Shown here piece after piece: positions 33,719-41,395 of a stretch of DNA of 64,000 nt; position 1 is the stretch's first letter, and every line of letters begins with the position of its first letter. A program made the position numbers and the translations under genes. The notes beneath the pieces were generated by a model that made no database searches, was not told the DNA's origin, and was given only the letters and a program-made list of their open reading frames with translations. Location: assembly GCF_030812415.1 (NCBI RefSeq), contig NZ_JAUSST010000006.1, forward strand, positions 1-64,000. The letters run 5' to 3'. Source of the DNA: Paenibacillus harenae (GTDB lineage: Bacteria > Bacillota > Bacilli > Paenibacillales > Paenibacillaceae).

Positions 33719-35011
33719 ATGTCTATTATCGTTGACGTATACGCACGCGAAGTTCTTGACTCCCGCGGCAACCCGACTGTTGAAGTAGAAGTATCCCTTG
33801 AGTCCGGCGGCAAAGGCCGCGCGATCGTGCCATCCGGCGCATCGACCGGCGCTTACGAAGCTGTTGAGCTTCGTGACGGCGACAAATCCCGTTACCTCGG
33901 CAAAGGCGTTCTGAAAGCCGTTGAGAACGTGAACACAATCATCGCTCCTGAAGTAATCGGTCTGGACGCTCTTGATCAAGTCGCAATCGACCGTAAAATG
34001 ATCCAACTTGACGGTACTCCTAACAAAGCGAAGCTTGGCGCTAACGCAATCCTTGCCGTATCAATGGCAGTAGCTCGCGCTGCGGCTGACGCTTTAGATG
34101 TACCTCTTTATACTTACCTTGGCGGATTCAACGCTAAGACGCTTCCTGTACCGATGATGAACATCATCAACGGCGGCGAGCATGCCGACAACAACATCGA
34201 CGTTCAAGAATTCATGGTTCTTCCTGTCGGTGCCGAAAGCTTCAAAGAAGCGCTTCGTATCGGCGCTGAAATCTTCCACAACCTGAAAGCCGTATTGCAT
34301 GACAAAGGCCTTAACACGGCTGTAGGCGACGAAGGCGGCTTTGCTCCTAACCTTGGTTCGAACGAAGAAGCAATCACTACGATCATCTCCGCTATCGAGC
34401 GCGCAGGCTACAAGCCGGGCGTTGACGTATTCCTCGGTATGGACGTTGCTTCGACCGAATTCTTCAAAGACGGCAAATACGTGCTTGCCGGCGAAGGCAA
34501 ATCGTTCTCGCCATCCGAGTTCGTAGACCTGCTTGCTTCGTGGGTAGTCAAGTACCCGATCGTATCGATCGAAGACGGCTGCTCCGAAGACGACTGGGAA
34601 GGTTGGAAATTGCTCACTGAGAAGATCGGAAGCAAAGTTCAACTCGTTGGCGACGACTTGTTCGTAACGAACACGGAGCGTCTGTCCGACGGTATCGAGA
34701 AAGGCGTAGGCAACTCGATCTTGGTTAAAGTTAACCAAATCGGTACGCTTACTGAAACGTTCGACGCGATCGAAATGGCAAAACGCGCTGGTTACACAGC
34801 GGTTATCTCCCACCGTTCCGGCGAGAGCGAAGACAGCACAATCGCTGACATCGCCGTTGCAACGAACGCCGGCCAAATCAAAACAGGCGCTCCGTCCCGT
34901 ACGGACCGCGTTGCGAAATACAACCAATTGCTTCGCATTGAGGACCAGCTTGGTTCGACTGCTCAATACGGCGGCAAAGCAGCATTCTACAACTTGAAAA
35001 ACTTCAAATAA
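33719..35011 (+). CDS. eno: Enolase
   Basis: Enolase dehydrates 2-phosphoglycerate to phosphoenolpyruvate, the phosphate donor of the PTS. The 430 residues include AREVLDSRGNPTVEVEV (N-terminal signature), GDEGGFAPNL, LVGDDLFVTN and SHRSGESEDSTIADIAV (as SHRSGESEDSTIAD). Codon bias is strong, as for gapA. AAAAGGAGTG precedes the ATG. It ends the glycolytic operon. Confidence 0.97.
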   Translation: MSIIVDVYAREVLDSRGNPTVEVEVSLESGGKGRAIVPSGASTGAYEAVELRDGDKSRYLGKGVLKAVENVNTIIAPEVIGLDALDQVAIDRKMIQLDGTPNKAKLGANAILAVSMAVARAAADALDVPLYTYLGGFNAKTLPVPMMNIINGGEHADNNIDVQEFMVLPVGAESFKEALRIGAEIFHNLKAVLHDKGLNTAVGDEGGFAPNLGSNEEAITTIISAIERAGYKPGVDVFLGMDVASTEFFKDGKYVLAGEGKSFSPSEFVDLLASWVVKYPIVSIEDGCSEDDWEGWKLLTEKIGSKVQLVGDDLFVTNTERLSDGIEKGVGNSILVKVNQIGTLTETFDAIEMAKRAGYTAVISHRSGESEDSTIADIAVATNAGQIKTGAPSRTDRVAKYNQLLRIEDQLGSTAQYGGKAAFYNLKNFK

Positions 35012-35046
35012 GACGCTTAAAGCAAGTTACGTAAGCGTATGAGGGA

Positions 35047-35076
35047 GGACGGCCTGGTGCCGTCCTTTTTTTTTTT
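35047..35076 (+). terminator. Terminator of the glycolytic operon
   Basis: GGACGGC and GCCGTCC form a stem with a five-base loop, followed by eleven or more T. Confidence 0.95.
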
Positions 35077-35168
35077 GCCCGGATGGTGGGCGATTGTAGG
35101 TTATGAACGACGTTGGAGAGGGGGAGTCTAATCCCATATCCATATGTGAATGTGCAGGGGGGCAGGAG

Positions 35169-35963
35169 ATGGGAATAGAGACGCAGATGGAATTGGACAA
35201 GCCGATTATCGGTATGCAAATGTATTCGCTGCGCGATCAGGCGGAGATCGATTTACTGGGGACGTTGGAAGAGGTCGCGAAGATTGGCTACAAGGCGGTA
35301 GAACTGACCGGTTTCTTCAACGTGCCGGCCAAGGAGCTAAGGAGTAAGCTGAATCAACTTGGTCTGGCGGCGCCTTCGGCGCATATTTCGCTTCACTTCA
35401 ACGATATGCAAAATTTGCTCCCTAGGTTCGTCGCGCAACTGGAGTACGCGAAGGAGGCGGAGATTGACTTCATCATTACCCCATGGGTACCGCTGCCGGA
35501 GGAGCCGGCAATGGAGGATGTGAAGCATCTCGTCGATGTACTTACCAAATGCGCCGAGAAAGCCCAGGAGATGGGGATGAAATACGGCTTTCATAATCAC
35601 GAGGATGAATTTAAGCTGATCGAAGGGAAGACCGTGCTCGATCATCTAATGCAGCAAGTGCCGAAGGAACTGATGACGTTGGAGCTCAATTTGGGGTGGG
35701 TGCATATGGCGGGGTACGAACCGGAAGTTTACATCCACAAATACAAAGATCGAATCACTATGATTCATGCGAGGGACTTCGACCATGGGCGCAAAGATAC
35801 GGAGATCGGGCGGGGAAAGGTCGGTTATGACAAGCTGATCCAGACGGCGGACAGCGCCGGCATTCGGTATATTTTCGCGGAGCAGGAGCAATTCGCGGTA
35901 AGTTCGTTTGAGAGCGCGCAGAACAATTACGACTATTTCCGAAAATTGGGTTACGTTCAGTAA
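35169..35963 (+). CDS. Sugar phosphate isomerase/epimerase-like TIM-barrel protein
   Basis: This 264-residue protein belongs to the AP-endonuclease-2/xylose-isomerase-like barrel family. Visible segments are IGMQMYSLRDQ, GYKAVELTGFF, the metal-site FHNHEDEF, MTLELNLGWVHMAG and MIHARDFDHG. The substrate cannot be told, since related proteins act on many sugars and inositols. ATG 35169 was chosen, with AGGGGGGCAGG upstream; the ATG at 35103 adds 22 low-quality residues. It stands between eno and secG as a single gene. Confidence 0.8.
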   Translation: MGIETQMELDKPIIGMQMYSLRDQAEIDLLGTLEEVAKIGYKAVELTGFFNVPAKELRSKLNQLGLAAPSAHISLHFNDMQNLLPRFVAQLEYAKEAEIDFIITPWVPLPEEPAMEDVKHLVDVLTKCAEKAQEMGMKYGFHNHEDEFKLIEGKTVLDHLMQQVPKELMTLELNLGWVHMAGYEPEVYIHKYKDRITMIHARDFDHGRKDTEIGRGKVGYDKLIQTADSAGIRYIFAEQEQFAVSSFESAQNNYDYFRKLGYVQ

Positions 35964-35983
35964 GCGGGCGCTGGGTTGTCCTA

Positions 35984-36012
35984 TTGTAATCTGTGCCCAG
36001 CTATGATAAAAT
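35984..36012 (+). promoter_or_regulatory. Probable sigma-A promoter of secG
   Basis: TTGTAA and TAAAAT are separated by 17 bases, 45 bases before the secG start. Confidence 0.6.
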
Positions 36013-36057
36013 CAGCTTATGTGTTTTTACGGAGCACCTACGCTGGAGGTGGAATAA

Positions 36058-36294
36058 ATGGAAATCGCTTTGAAAATTGTGCTTGTTATATTCGCAATTG
36101 GCCTTATCGGCGTCGTTTTGCTGCAAAAGGGTAAGAGCGCAGGCTTGTCCGGAGCAATCACGGGCGGTGCGGAGCACTTGTTCGGCAAACAAAAAGCGCG
36201 CGGTCTGGATTTGTTCTTGCAGCGCCTGACGATCATATTGGCAGTCGGATTTTTTGTTCTGTCACTAGTCGTTTCTTATTTCGTCCAACAATAA
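36058..36294 (+). CDS. secG: Preprotein translocase subunit SecG
   Basis: SecG is the small auxiliary subunit of the SecYEG channel. The 78 residues have two membrane helices (about 3-22 and 53-74) joined by the conserved loop LQKGKSAGLSGAITGGAEHLFG (as LLQKGKSAGLSG and GAEHLFGKQKARG). CTGGAGGTGG precedes the ATG. secG followed by rnr and smpB is a standard Firmicute order. Confidence 0.95.
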   Translation: MEIALKIVLVIFAIGLIGVVLLQKGKSAGLSGAITGGAEHLFGKQKARGLDLFLQRLTIILAVGFFVLSLVVSYFVQQ

Positions 36295-36307
36295 TGAATA
36301 CATGCAG

Positions 36308-36336
36308 AAAGCAGGGGAATTTTCCCTGCTTTTTTT
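36308..36336 (+). terminator. Terminator of secG
   Basis: AAAGCAGGG pairs with CCCTGCTTT around a GAATTTT loop and a T run follows. Confidence 0.92.
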
Positions 36337-36466
36337 GTTTTTTCTGCTCCTTGTCGCGGATGCTTGACTGCTATTTCGTGTATACTACATGGTATATGAT
36401 AATCTATCAGCCTTCTGCAGATCATACTAGAATAAGGCAGTTGGTGTATGAGGAGAAATAGCGATA

Positions 36467-39367
36467 ATGATAAATCACGAGCAGGAACTGCTTGATTTCA
36501 TGAGGGAGACGGCGTATAAGCCGATGACCTATCAGGAGCTTGAGAAGCACTTCGGCATTGAAGGCGCAGCGGAATTCAAGCAATTTCTGAAGCTGCTCAA
36601 TCAGCTTGAGGATGAAGGGAAGATCGTACGGACGCGCAATGAGCTGTACGGCGTGCCGGAACGGATGAATCTGCTGCGCGGCAAGCTGCAGGCTCATGCG
36701 AAGGGCTTCGGATTCCTGTTGCCCGACGAGAAGGATCACCCGGACGTATATATTCACGCCAACGACCTGAAAAGCGCGATGAACGGCGATATTTTGCTTG
36801 TTCGTATTACGTCCAAGAGCGAAGGCGGCGGACGGATGGAGGGCGAGGTCGTTCGGATCGTTCAGCGGGCGGTTACGCAGATCGTCGGCACGTTCGAGAA
36901 CCACGAGTCCTATGCGTTCGTCGTACCGGATGACAAACGGATTAATCGGGATATTTTTATCCCTAAAGGCGGATTCGAAGGGGCGGTTTCGGGACAGAAG
37001 GTCGTGGTGCGCATTGTGTCGTATCCGGAAGGCCGCTCCGCCGCGGAAGGGGAAATTGTCGAAGTATTGGGGCATAAGGATGACCCGGGCGTCGATATTT
37101 TGTCGATTATTCGCAAGCATCAATTGCCGGAAAGTTTCCCGGACGAGGTGATGGCGGAGGCGGAAGCCGCGCCGGACGAGATTACGGAGGAAGAAATAAT
37201 CGAGCAGGGCAGACGCGATCTGCGCGGCGAAGTCATCGTGACGATCGACGGCGAAGATGCGAAGGACTTGGACGATGCGGTTCATGTGAAGCGGCTGGAG
37301 AACGGCAACTTCCTGCTTGGCGTACACATTGCCGACGTCGGATACTATGTGCGCGAGAAGTCCGAGCTTGATCAGGAAGCATACCGACGCGGTTGCAGCG
37401 TCTACTTGGTGGACCGGGTTATCCCGATGCTGCCGCATCGTTTGTCGAACGGCATATGCTCGCTTCATCCGAAGGTCGACCGGCTGACGCTGTCGTGCGA
37501 GATGGAGTTCGATGCGAAGACGCTGAAGCGCGTGAGGCATGATGTGTTCACGAGCGTCATCCGCACGAAGGAGCGCATGACTTACACGAACGTTCGTAAG
37601 ATTCTGACGGCGACGGAAGAAGAGCCGCAGACGGAACTGAAGGAGCGTTACACGGATCTGCTCGATATGTTCGCGCTAATGGAGCAGCTTGCGATGCGGC
37701 TTCGCTCGAAGCGGATGAAGCGCGGCGCGATCGACTTCGACTTCGTGGAGTCGAAGGTTATCGTCGACGAAACGGGCAAAGCGGTCGATATCGTTAAACG
37801 CGAACGTTCAGTTGCGGAGCAGATCATCGAGGAATTCATGCTCGTGGCGAACGAGACGGTGGCCGAGCATTTCCATTGGCTGCGCGTGCCGTTCTTGTAC
37901 CGGATTCATGAAGACCCCAATCAGGAGAAGCTGCTGACGTTCATGCAGTTCGCGTCCAACTTCGGCTATGTGGTGAAGGGCAAGGGCAATTCCGTTCATC
38001 CGCGGGCGCTGCAGACGCTGTTGGAGGAGATTCAAGGAACGAAGGAAGCGACGGTCATCTCGACGATGATGCTGCGCTCCATGAAGCAGGCGAAGTATGA
38101 CTCGGAAAGCCTTGGCCACTTTGGTCTCGCAGCTGAATTCTACTCCCATTTCACGTCGCCAATCCGCCGTTACCCCGATCTTGTCATTCATCGCGTCATT
38201 CGCGAGGTGCTTGAGGGCGGCGGACATTTGACGGAGTCGCGTCACGAGGCGCTGACGGCTAGGATGCCGGAGATCGCGCAGCACTCGTCCGAGCGCGAGC
38301 GGGTGGCTGTCGATGCAGAACGCGATACGGAGCAGCTTAAGAAATGCGAGCTGATGCTCGATAAAGTCGGCGAAGAGTTCGAAGGTATTATTAGCAGCGT
38401 AACAAGCTTCGGGATGTTCATCGAGCTGGAAAATACGGTCGAGGGACTGATTCGTCTAAGCGATATGTCCGACGATTATTACCACTTCCATGAGCAGCAT
38501 ATGGTGCTTATCGGCGAGCGTACGTCGAAGATCTATCGCATCGGCGACGAAGCGAAGATTCGAATCGCGCGGGTGGACATGGCGGATCATACAATCGACT
38601 TCGAACTTGTCGATATGAAGCCGCGAGGCGGCGCGATGAAAGGCATTGCCGACGCGGGATTCGGCGTCGGCGGTCGCGGCGGCAAGAAGCGCGGCGGCTT
38701 TGCCGCGCGCGCGGACGGCGGCCGCGGCGGAGACCGCCCAGGCGGAGCGGGCGGTCGCGGGCGTGGCGGTGACCGACCGGGCGCAGCGGGCGGTCGCGGG
38801 GGTCGCGCCGGCGGCAGCGGCGCGGGCCGCGGAGGCGAAGCCGGCGGCAGTGGCCACGGGGGGAACCCGTGGCTTCCGAGCGGCGGCGCAGTAGCTGGCC
38901 AGGGCAGCAAGCGGCGTGGCCGCGGCGGTAACGGTGCGGGGGCTGCTGGTGCTGTCGCAACGGGCAGCGAGCAAGCGCGCGAGGAGCGGGCATCGTGGAA
39001 GCTCGCCGATGGGCCTGGAAACGATCATGGGGACGCTGGGCCGCGAGCCGATTCTGCAGAAGGCGGCGAAGCCGGCAAAGGGCAGCAAACCGATATGTGG
39101 GGATTGCCGATCCGAGGCGGACGCAGCAGCTCGGCCCCTAACACCGGGCATTCGGTCGGTTTTAGCCGGAACGGCGGCGGCGGCCAAGGAGGCGGCAAAC
39201 GGAAAAACGCGACGCCTGGCGGAGTATTCAATGCCAATCGTTCCGGCGGCGGTCAGCCTGGAGCCGATGCTGCCGGCGCAGGCGAGGGCAAGAAGAAACG
39301 CAAGAAGAAGGGTGGCGGCGGAGGCGGCAACGCGACCGCAGCCTTTGTCCGGAAGAAGCGTAAATAA
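36467..39367 (+). CDS. rnr: Ribonuclease R with a long Gly/Arg/Lys-rich tail
   Basis: RNase R is a processive 3'-5' exoribonuclease that degrades structured RNA and, with SmpB-tmRNA, faulty mRNAs. The order is: N-terminal helical domain (1-70), cold-shock domains (75-230), RNB catalytic domain (about 250-590) with the acidic site DAKDLDDAVHVKR and GVHIADVGYYV, then an S1 domain (about 630-715, EFEGIISSVTSFGMFIEL, as GIISSVTSFGMFIEL). From about residue 725 to 966 an extra tail of some 240 residues is rich in Gly, Arg and Ala, with near-tandem RGGDRPGGAGGRG units, and ends in Lys clusters. Family members usually end soon after S1 with a short basic tail, so this one is unusually long. Confidence 0.95.
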   Translation: MINHEQELLDFMRETAYKPMTYQELEKHFGIEGAAEFKQFLKLLNQLEDEGKIVRTRNELYGVPERMNLLRGKLQAHAKGFGFLLPDEKDHPDVYIHANDLKSAMNGDILLVRITSKSEGGGRMEGEVVRIVQRAVTQIVGTFENHESYAFVVPDDKRINRDIFIPKGGFEGAVSGQKVVVRIVSYPEGRSAAEGEIVEVLGHKDDPGVDILSIIRKHQLPESFPDEVMAEAEAAPDEITEEEIIEQGRRDLRGEVIVTIDGEDAKDLDDAVHVKRLENGNFLLGVHIADVGYYVREKSELDQEAYRRGCSVYLVDRVIPMLPHRLSNGICSLHPKVDRLTLSCEMEFDAKTLKRVRHDVFTSVIRTKERMTYTNVRKILTATEEEPQTELKERYTDLLDMFALMEQLAMRLRSKRMKRGAIDFDFVESKVIVDETGKAVDIVKRERSVAEQIIEEFMLVANETVAEHFHWLRVPFLYRIHEDPNQEKLLTFMQFASNFGYVVKGKGNSVHPRALQTLLEEIQGTKEATVISTMMLRSMKQAKYDSESLGHFGLAAEFYSHFTSPIRRYPDLVIHRVIREVLEGGGHLTESRHEALTARMPEIAQHSSERERVAVDAERDTEQLKKCELMLDKVGEEFEGIISSVTSFGMFIELENTVEGLIRLSDMSDDYYHFHEQHMVLIGERTSKIYRIGDEAKIRIARVDMADHTIDFELVDMKPRGGAMKGIADAGFGVGGRGGKKRGGFAARADGGRGGDRPGGAGGRGRGGDRPGAAGGRGGRAGGSGAGRGGEAGGSGHGGNPWLPSGGAVAGQGSKRRGRGGNGAGAAGAVATGSEQAREERASWKLADGPGNDHGDAGPRADSAEGGEAGKGQQTDMWGLPIRGGRSSSAPNTGHSVGFSRNGGGGQGGGKRKNATPGGVFNANRSGGGQPGADAAGAGEGKKKRKKKGGGGGGNATAAFVRKKRK

Positions 39368-39383
39368 GCGCTTAGGGTGATTG

Positions 39384-39419
39384 CGGCGCATTCGATCAGG
39401 AGTCCTAAGGAATGCGCCG
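39384..39419 (+). terminator. Hairpin after rnr
   Basis: CGGCGCATTC pairs with GAATGCGCCG around a 16-base loop. The T run is poor, so it may be an RNA 3'-end stabiliser rather than a full terminator. Confidence 0.55.
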
Positions 39420-39465
39420 TGTATTGGACAAAATGGGAAATTATATTTATATTTGGGCTTGTCGC

Positions 39466-39494
39466 TTGCTTTTTAATGGTGGGAATAGTATACT
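39466..39494 (+). promoter_or_regulatory. Probable sigma-A promoter of csp
   Basis: TTGCTT and TATACT are separated by 17 bases. It would give a leader of about 135 bases before the cold-shock gene. Confidence 0.6.
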
Positions 39495-39520
39495 CAAGTC
39501 AATCGATGATATGAACCTGA

Positions 39521-39583
39521 ATTCACATATTGAAAAGGGTATCATTATAGTCATGAAACCCTTTCCAATGTGTGAATTTTTTG
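39521..39583 (+). promoter_or_regulatory. Terminator-like hairpin in the csp leader
   Basis: ATTCACATATTG-A-AAAGGGT pairs with ACCCTTT-C-CAATGTGTGAAT around a 17-base loop, and TTTTTTG follows. It begins about 20 bases after the predicted transcription start and ends 54 bases before the csp ATG. It could be a temperature-sensitive attenuator or the end of a short leader RNA. Confidence 0.7.
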
Positions 39584-39636
39584 TTTAAAGACAAACCAGG
39601 CGCATATTAATATTATTTTTTTGGAGGTTTTTACAC

Positions 39637-39837
39637 ATGCAACAAGGTACAGTTAAATGGTTTAACGCAGAGAAAGGTTTTGGCTTCATCGAAGTTGAAG
39701 GCGGAAACGACGTATTCGTTCACTTCTCCGCAATCACTGGCGAAGGCTTCAAAACTCTTGAAGAAGGCCAACGCGTTGAGTTCAACGTTGTTCAAGGCAA
39801 CCGTGGACCACAAGCAGAAAACGTAGTTAAGCTGTAA
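39637..39837 (+). CDS. Cold-shock protein (CspA/CspB family)
   Basis: This 66-residue single OB-fold protein binds single-stranded RNA and DNA. Both RNA-binding motifs are present: KGFGFIEV (RNP1) and VFVHFSAI (RNP2). TTGGAGGTTTTT precedes the ATG. Codon bias is strong. It is inserted between rnr and smpB and has its own promoter and terminator. Confidence 0.96.
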   Translation: MQQGTVKWFNAEKGFGFIEVEGGNDVFVHFSAITGEGFKTLEEGQRVEFNVVQGNRGPQAENVVKL

Positions 39838-39857
39838 TAGCTTACTCGTTGAACGGA

Positions 39858-39893
39858 ACCGTCCTTAGCCCCTAGGGCTAAGGGCGGTTTTTG
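39858..39893 (+). terminator. Terminator of csp
   Basis: AACCGTCCTTAGCCC pairs with GGGCTAAGGGCGGTT around a CTA loop, then TTTTG follows. Confidence 0.92.
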
Positions 39894-39993
39894 TGTATAT
39901 AGGGACTGGGGGCTTCTTGCTTTCCCCATACAAAGTTGTTACAATAAATTTCTGGATATAAACATTTTACGCTGCAAAGTTGAGGTGACCGGC

Positions 39994-40473
39994 ATGGGCA
40001 AGAAAGCCGACGGCAAGCAATTAGCCCAGAACAAGAAAGCTTCCCATGACTACTTCATCGAGGATACCTTTGAAGCGGGAATGGTTCTAACGGGCACAGA
40101 GATCAAGTCGCTGCGCAATGGCAGAGCGAATATAAGCGATGCTTTCGCAACGATCCGGCATGGTGAAATATTCATTCATAATATGCATATCAGCCCGTTC
40201 GAGCAAGGCAATATTCATAATCCAACCGATCCGACGCGAGCGCGCAAGCTGCTGTTGCATAAGTCTCAGATTCATAAGCTGTATGGTCTGTCCAAGCAAG
40301 AGGGCTATGCAATCGTGCCGCTTAAGATTTATGTGCGCAACGGTTACGCAAAGCTGCTTATTGGACTGGGCAAAGGTAAGAAGCAATACGATAAGCGCGA
40401 TACGGCTGCTAAGCGCGATGCACAGCGCGATATTCAGCGTGCGCTGCGCGAGAAACAGAAGGTCGCCAGATAG
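39994..40473 (+). CDS. smpB: SsrA-binding protein SmpB
   Basis: SmpB carries tmRNA to stalled ribosomes. The 159 residues include NKKASHDYFIEDTFEAGMVLTGTEIKSLR (as HDYFIEDTFEAGMVL and TGTEIKSLRNGRANI), IGLGKGKKQYDKR and a basic C-terminal tail. ATG 39994 is preceded by GAGGTGA. Its RNA partner ssrA lies 235 bases downstream. A CATTGTTG/CAACAATG hairpin follows at 40502-40521. Confidence 0.96.
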   Translation: MGKKADGKQLAQNKKASHDYFIEDTFEAGMVLTGTEIKSLRNGRANISDAFATIRHGEIFIHNMHISPFEQGNIHNPTDPTRARKLLLHKSQIHKLYGLSKQEGYAIVPLKIYVRNGYAKLLIGLGKGKKQYDKRDTAAKRDAQRDIQRALREKQKVAR

Positions 40474-40651
40474 ATGCAGCATTTCCATGGATGGTATAAG
40501 CCATTGTTGCCAACAACAATGACGAGCATTAGCCGAACATTCGTGTTATACTAAAGCAGTAGCAAAGGCAATACAACGCAAGCTCAACTGAACAATAACA
40601 AGCCTGCTGGACATTCATCAGCTGTTGTTGCTCGCTAATCCTGAAGCTTCA

Positions 40652-40680
40652 TTGACGCTAAACATCGGGGTTGATAATTA
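40652..40680 (+). promoter_or_regulatory. Sigma-A promoter of ssrA
   Basis: TTGACG and TAATTA are separated by 17 bases, about 28 bases before the mature 5' end of tmRNA. Confidence 0.65.
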
Positions 40681-40707
40681 TCAACGGCCTAGTGTTTATG
40701 CCAAAAT

Positions 40708-41073
40708 GGGGGCGTTCTTGGATTCGACGGGGATAGTACGAGCGCGGGTTGCGGGTAGCAGGGAGTCGTCTGCTTCATCAACGCTAAAGCCTATTAAATG
40801 GCAAACAACAACAAACTTACGCTTTCGCAGCTTAATAACCTGTGAGCGTGCTCCTACCTAGCATCGCCCATGTGACTAGACTAGGGGCTAACAAGTAGTG
40901 GGATACGCCGCTTCGGTCTCCGCCTGGGGTCGACGGAAGAAGATAATCAGGCTGACCCAACGCGTAGTCGGTTACGGGACGACGCTCGGGTGACATCAAT
41001 ACCGTGACTACACCCGTAGAAGCCTGTGTGGCGTGATCTTCGGACAGGGGTTCAAATCCCCTCGCCTCCACCA
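40708..41073 (+). ncRNA. ssrA: Transfer-messenger RNA (tmRNA)
   Basis: tmRNA rescues stalled ribosomes and tags the truncated protein for proteolysis. The acceptor GGGGGCG pairs with CGCCTCC, followed by A and CCA. The 5' block TTCTTGGATTCGACGGGG and the T arm ACAGGGGTTCAAATCCCCT are typical. The tag frame opens at GGC (40800) and reads GKQQQTYAFAA before two TAA stops (40833-40838). The tag thus ends FAA rather than LAA, and should still be a ClpXP/ClpP-type signal. The last 32 bases recur at 45386-45417. Confidence 0.96.
41042..41073 (+). repeat. att-like direct repeat, copy 1 (3' end of ssrA)
   Basis: These 32 bases include the T-arm stem and acceptor 3' strand of tmRNA. They match 45386-45417 at 31 of 32 positions. 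The tRNA-like end of ssrA is a well-known integration target of tyrosine recombinases. Confidence 0.85.
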
Positions 41074-41078
41074 AATGT

Positions 41079-41109
41079 AAACCACATCCGCATGAGGATG
41101 TGGTTTTTG
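41079..41109 (+). terminator. Terminator of ssrA
   Basis: AAACCACATCC pairs with GGATGTGGTTT around GCATGA and a T run follows. A near copy is present at 46341-46369. Confidence 0.93.
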
Positions 41110-41232
41110 CTTTGTCGACACATGTTGCTTTAAGATAAGGTTATTATTAGGTTCATTATGTTAATCATTTTTTCTACATAGCCGATGAAGAAGCAAGATC
41201 TATGTTTCTGCCTTGTTTTTTCTCGAATAAGC

Positions 41233-41261
41233 TTGACATCCGGGTTGATCTCGACTAACAT
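41233..41261 (+). promoter_or_regulatory. Sigma-A promoter of the iron-uptake operon
   Basis: TTGACA and TAACAT are separated by 17 bases. The expected start of transcription is near 41268, just before a Fur box. Confidence 0.75.
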
Positions 41262-41272
41262 CATTCTTGTAA

Positions 41273-41287
41273 TGATAATCATTATCA
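41273..41287 (+). promoter_or_regulatory. Fur box, perfect 7-1-7
   Basis: TGATAATCATTATCA is an exact match to the Bacillus Fur core TGATAATNATTATCA. It lies at about +5 to +20 of the predicted transcript, a repressing position. A small hairpin (AACTCG...CGAGTT) follows at 41295-41321. Confidence 0.9.
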
Positions 41288-41337
41288 CACGAATAACTCG
41301 TATCCTAGACGGATTCGAGTTTGTTTTCAGGCAATAA

Positions 41338-41352
41338 TGAGAATGATTATTA
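41338..41352 (+). promoter_or_regulatory. Second, degenerate Fur-like box
   Basis: TGAGAATGATTATTA matches 13 of the 15 positions of the Fur core and lies 44 bases before the lipoprotein gene. Confidence 0.5.
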
Positions 41353-41395
41353 TCGATAATACTTATACAGGAATCAAGAAGGGGAGAAAATCAGG

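Noticed and set aside
36422..37540. A 372-codon minus-strand frame opposite rnr
   Set aside because: It lies wholly opposite a certain conserved gene, has no recognisable domain, and has the composition expected of an antisense frame.
38456..39391. A 311-codon minus-strand frame opposite the RNase R tail
   Set aside because: The low-complexity GC-rich DNA of the tail keeps several frames open. The frame has no ribosome site or family motif.
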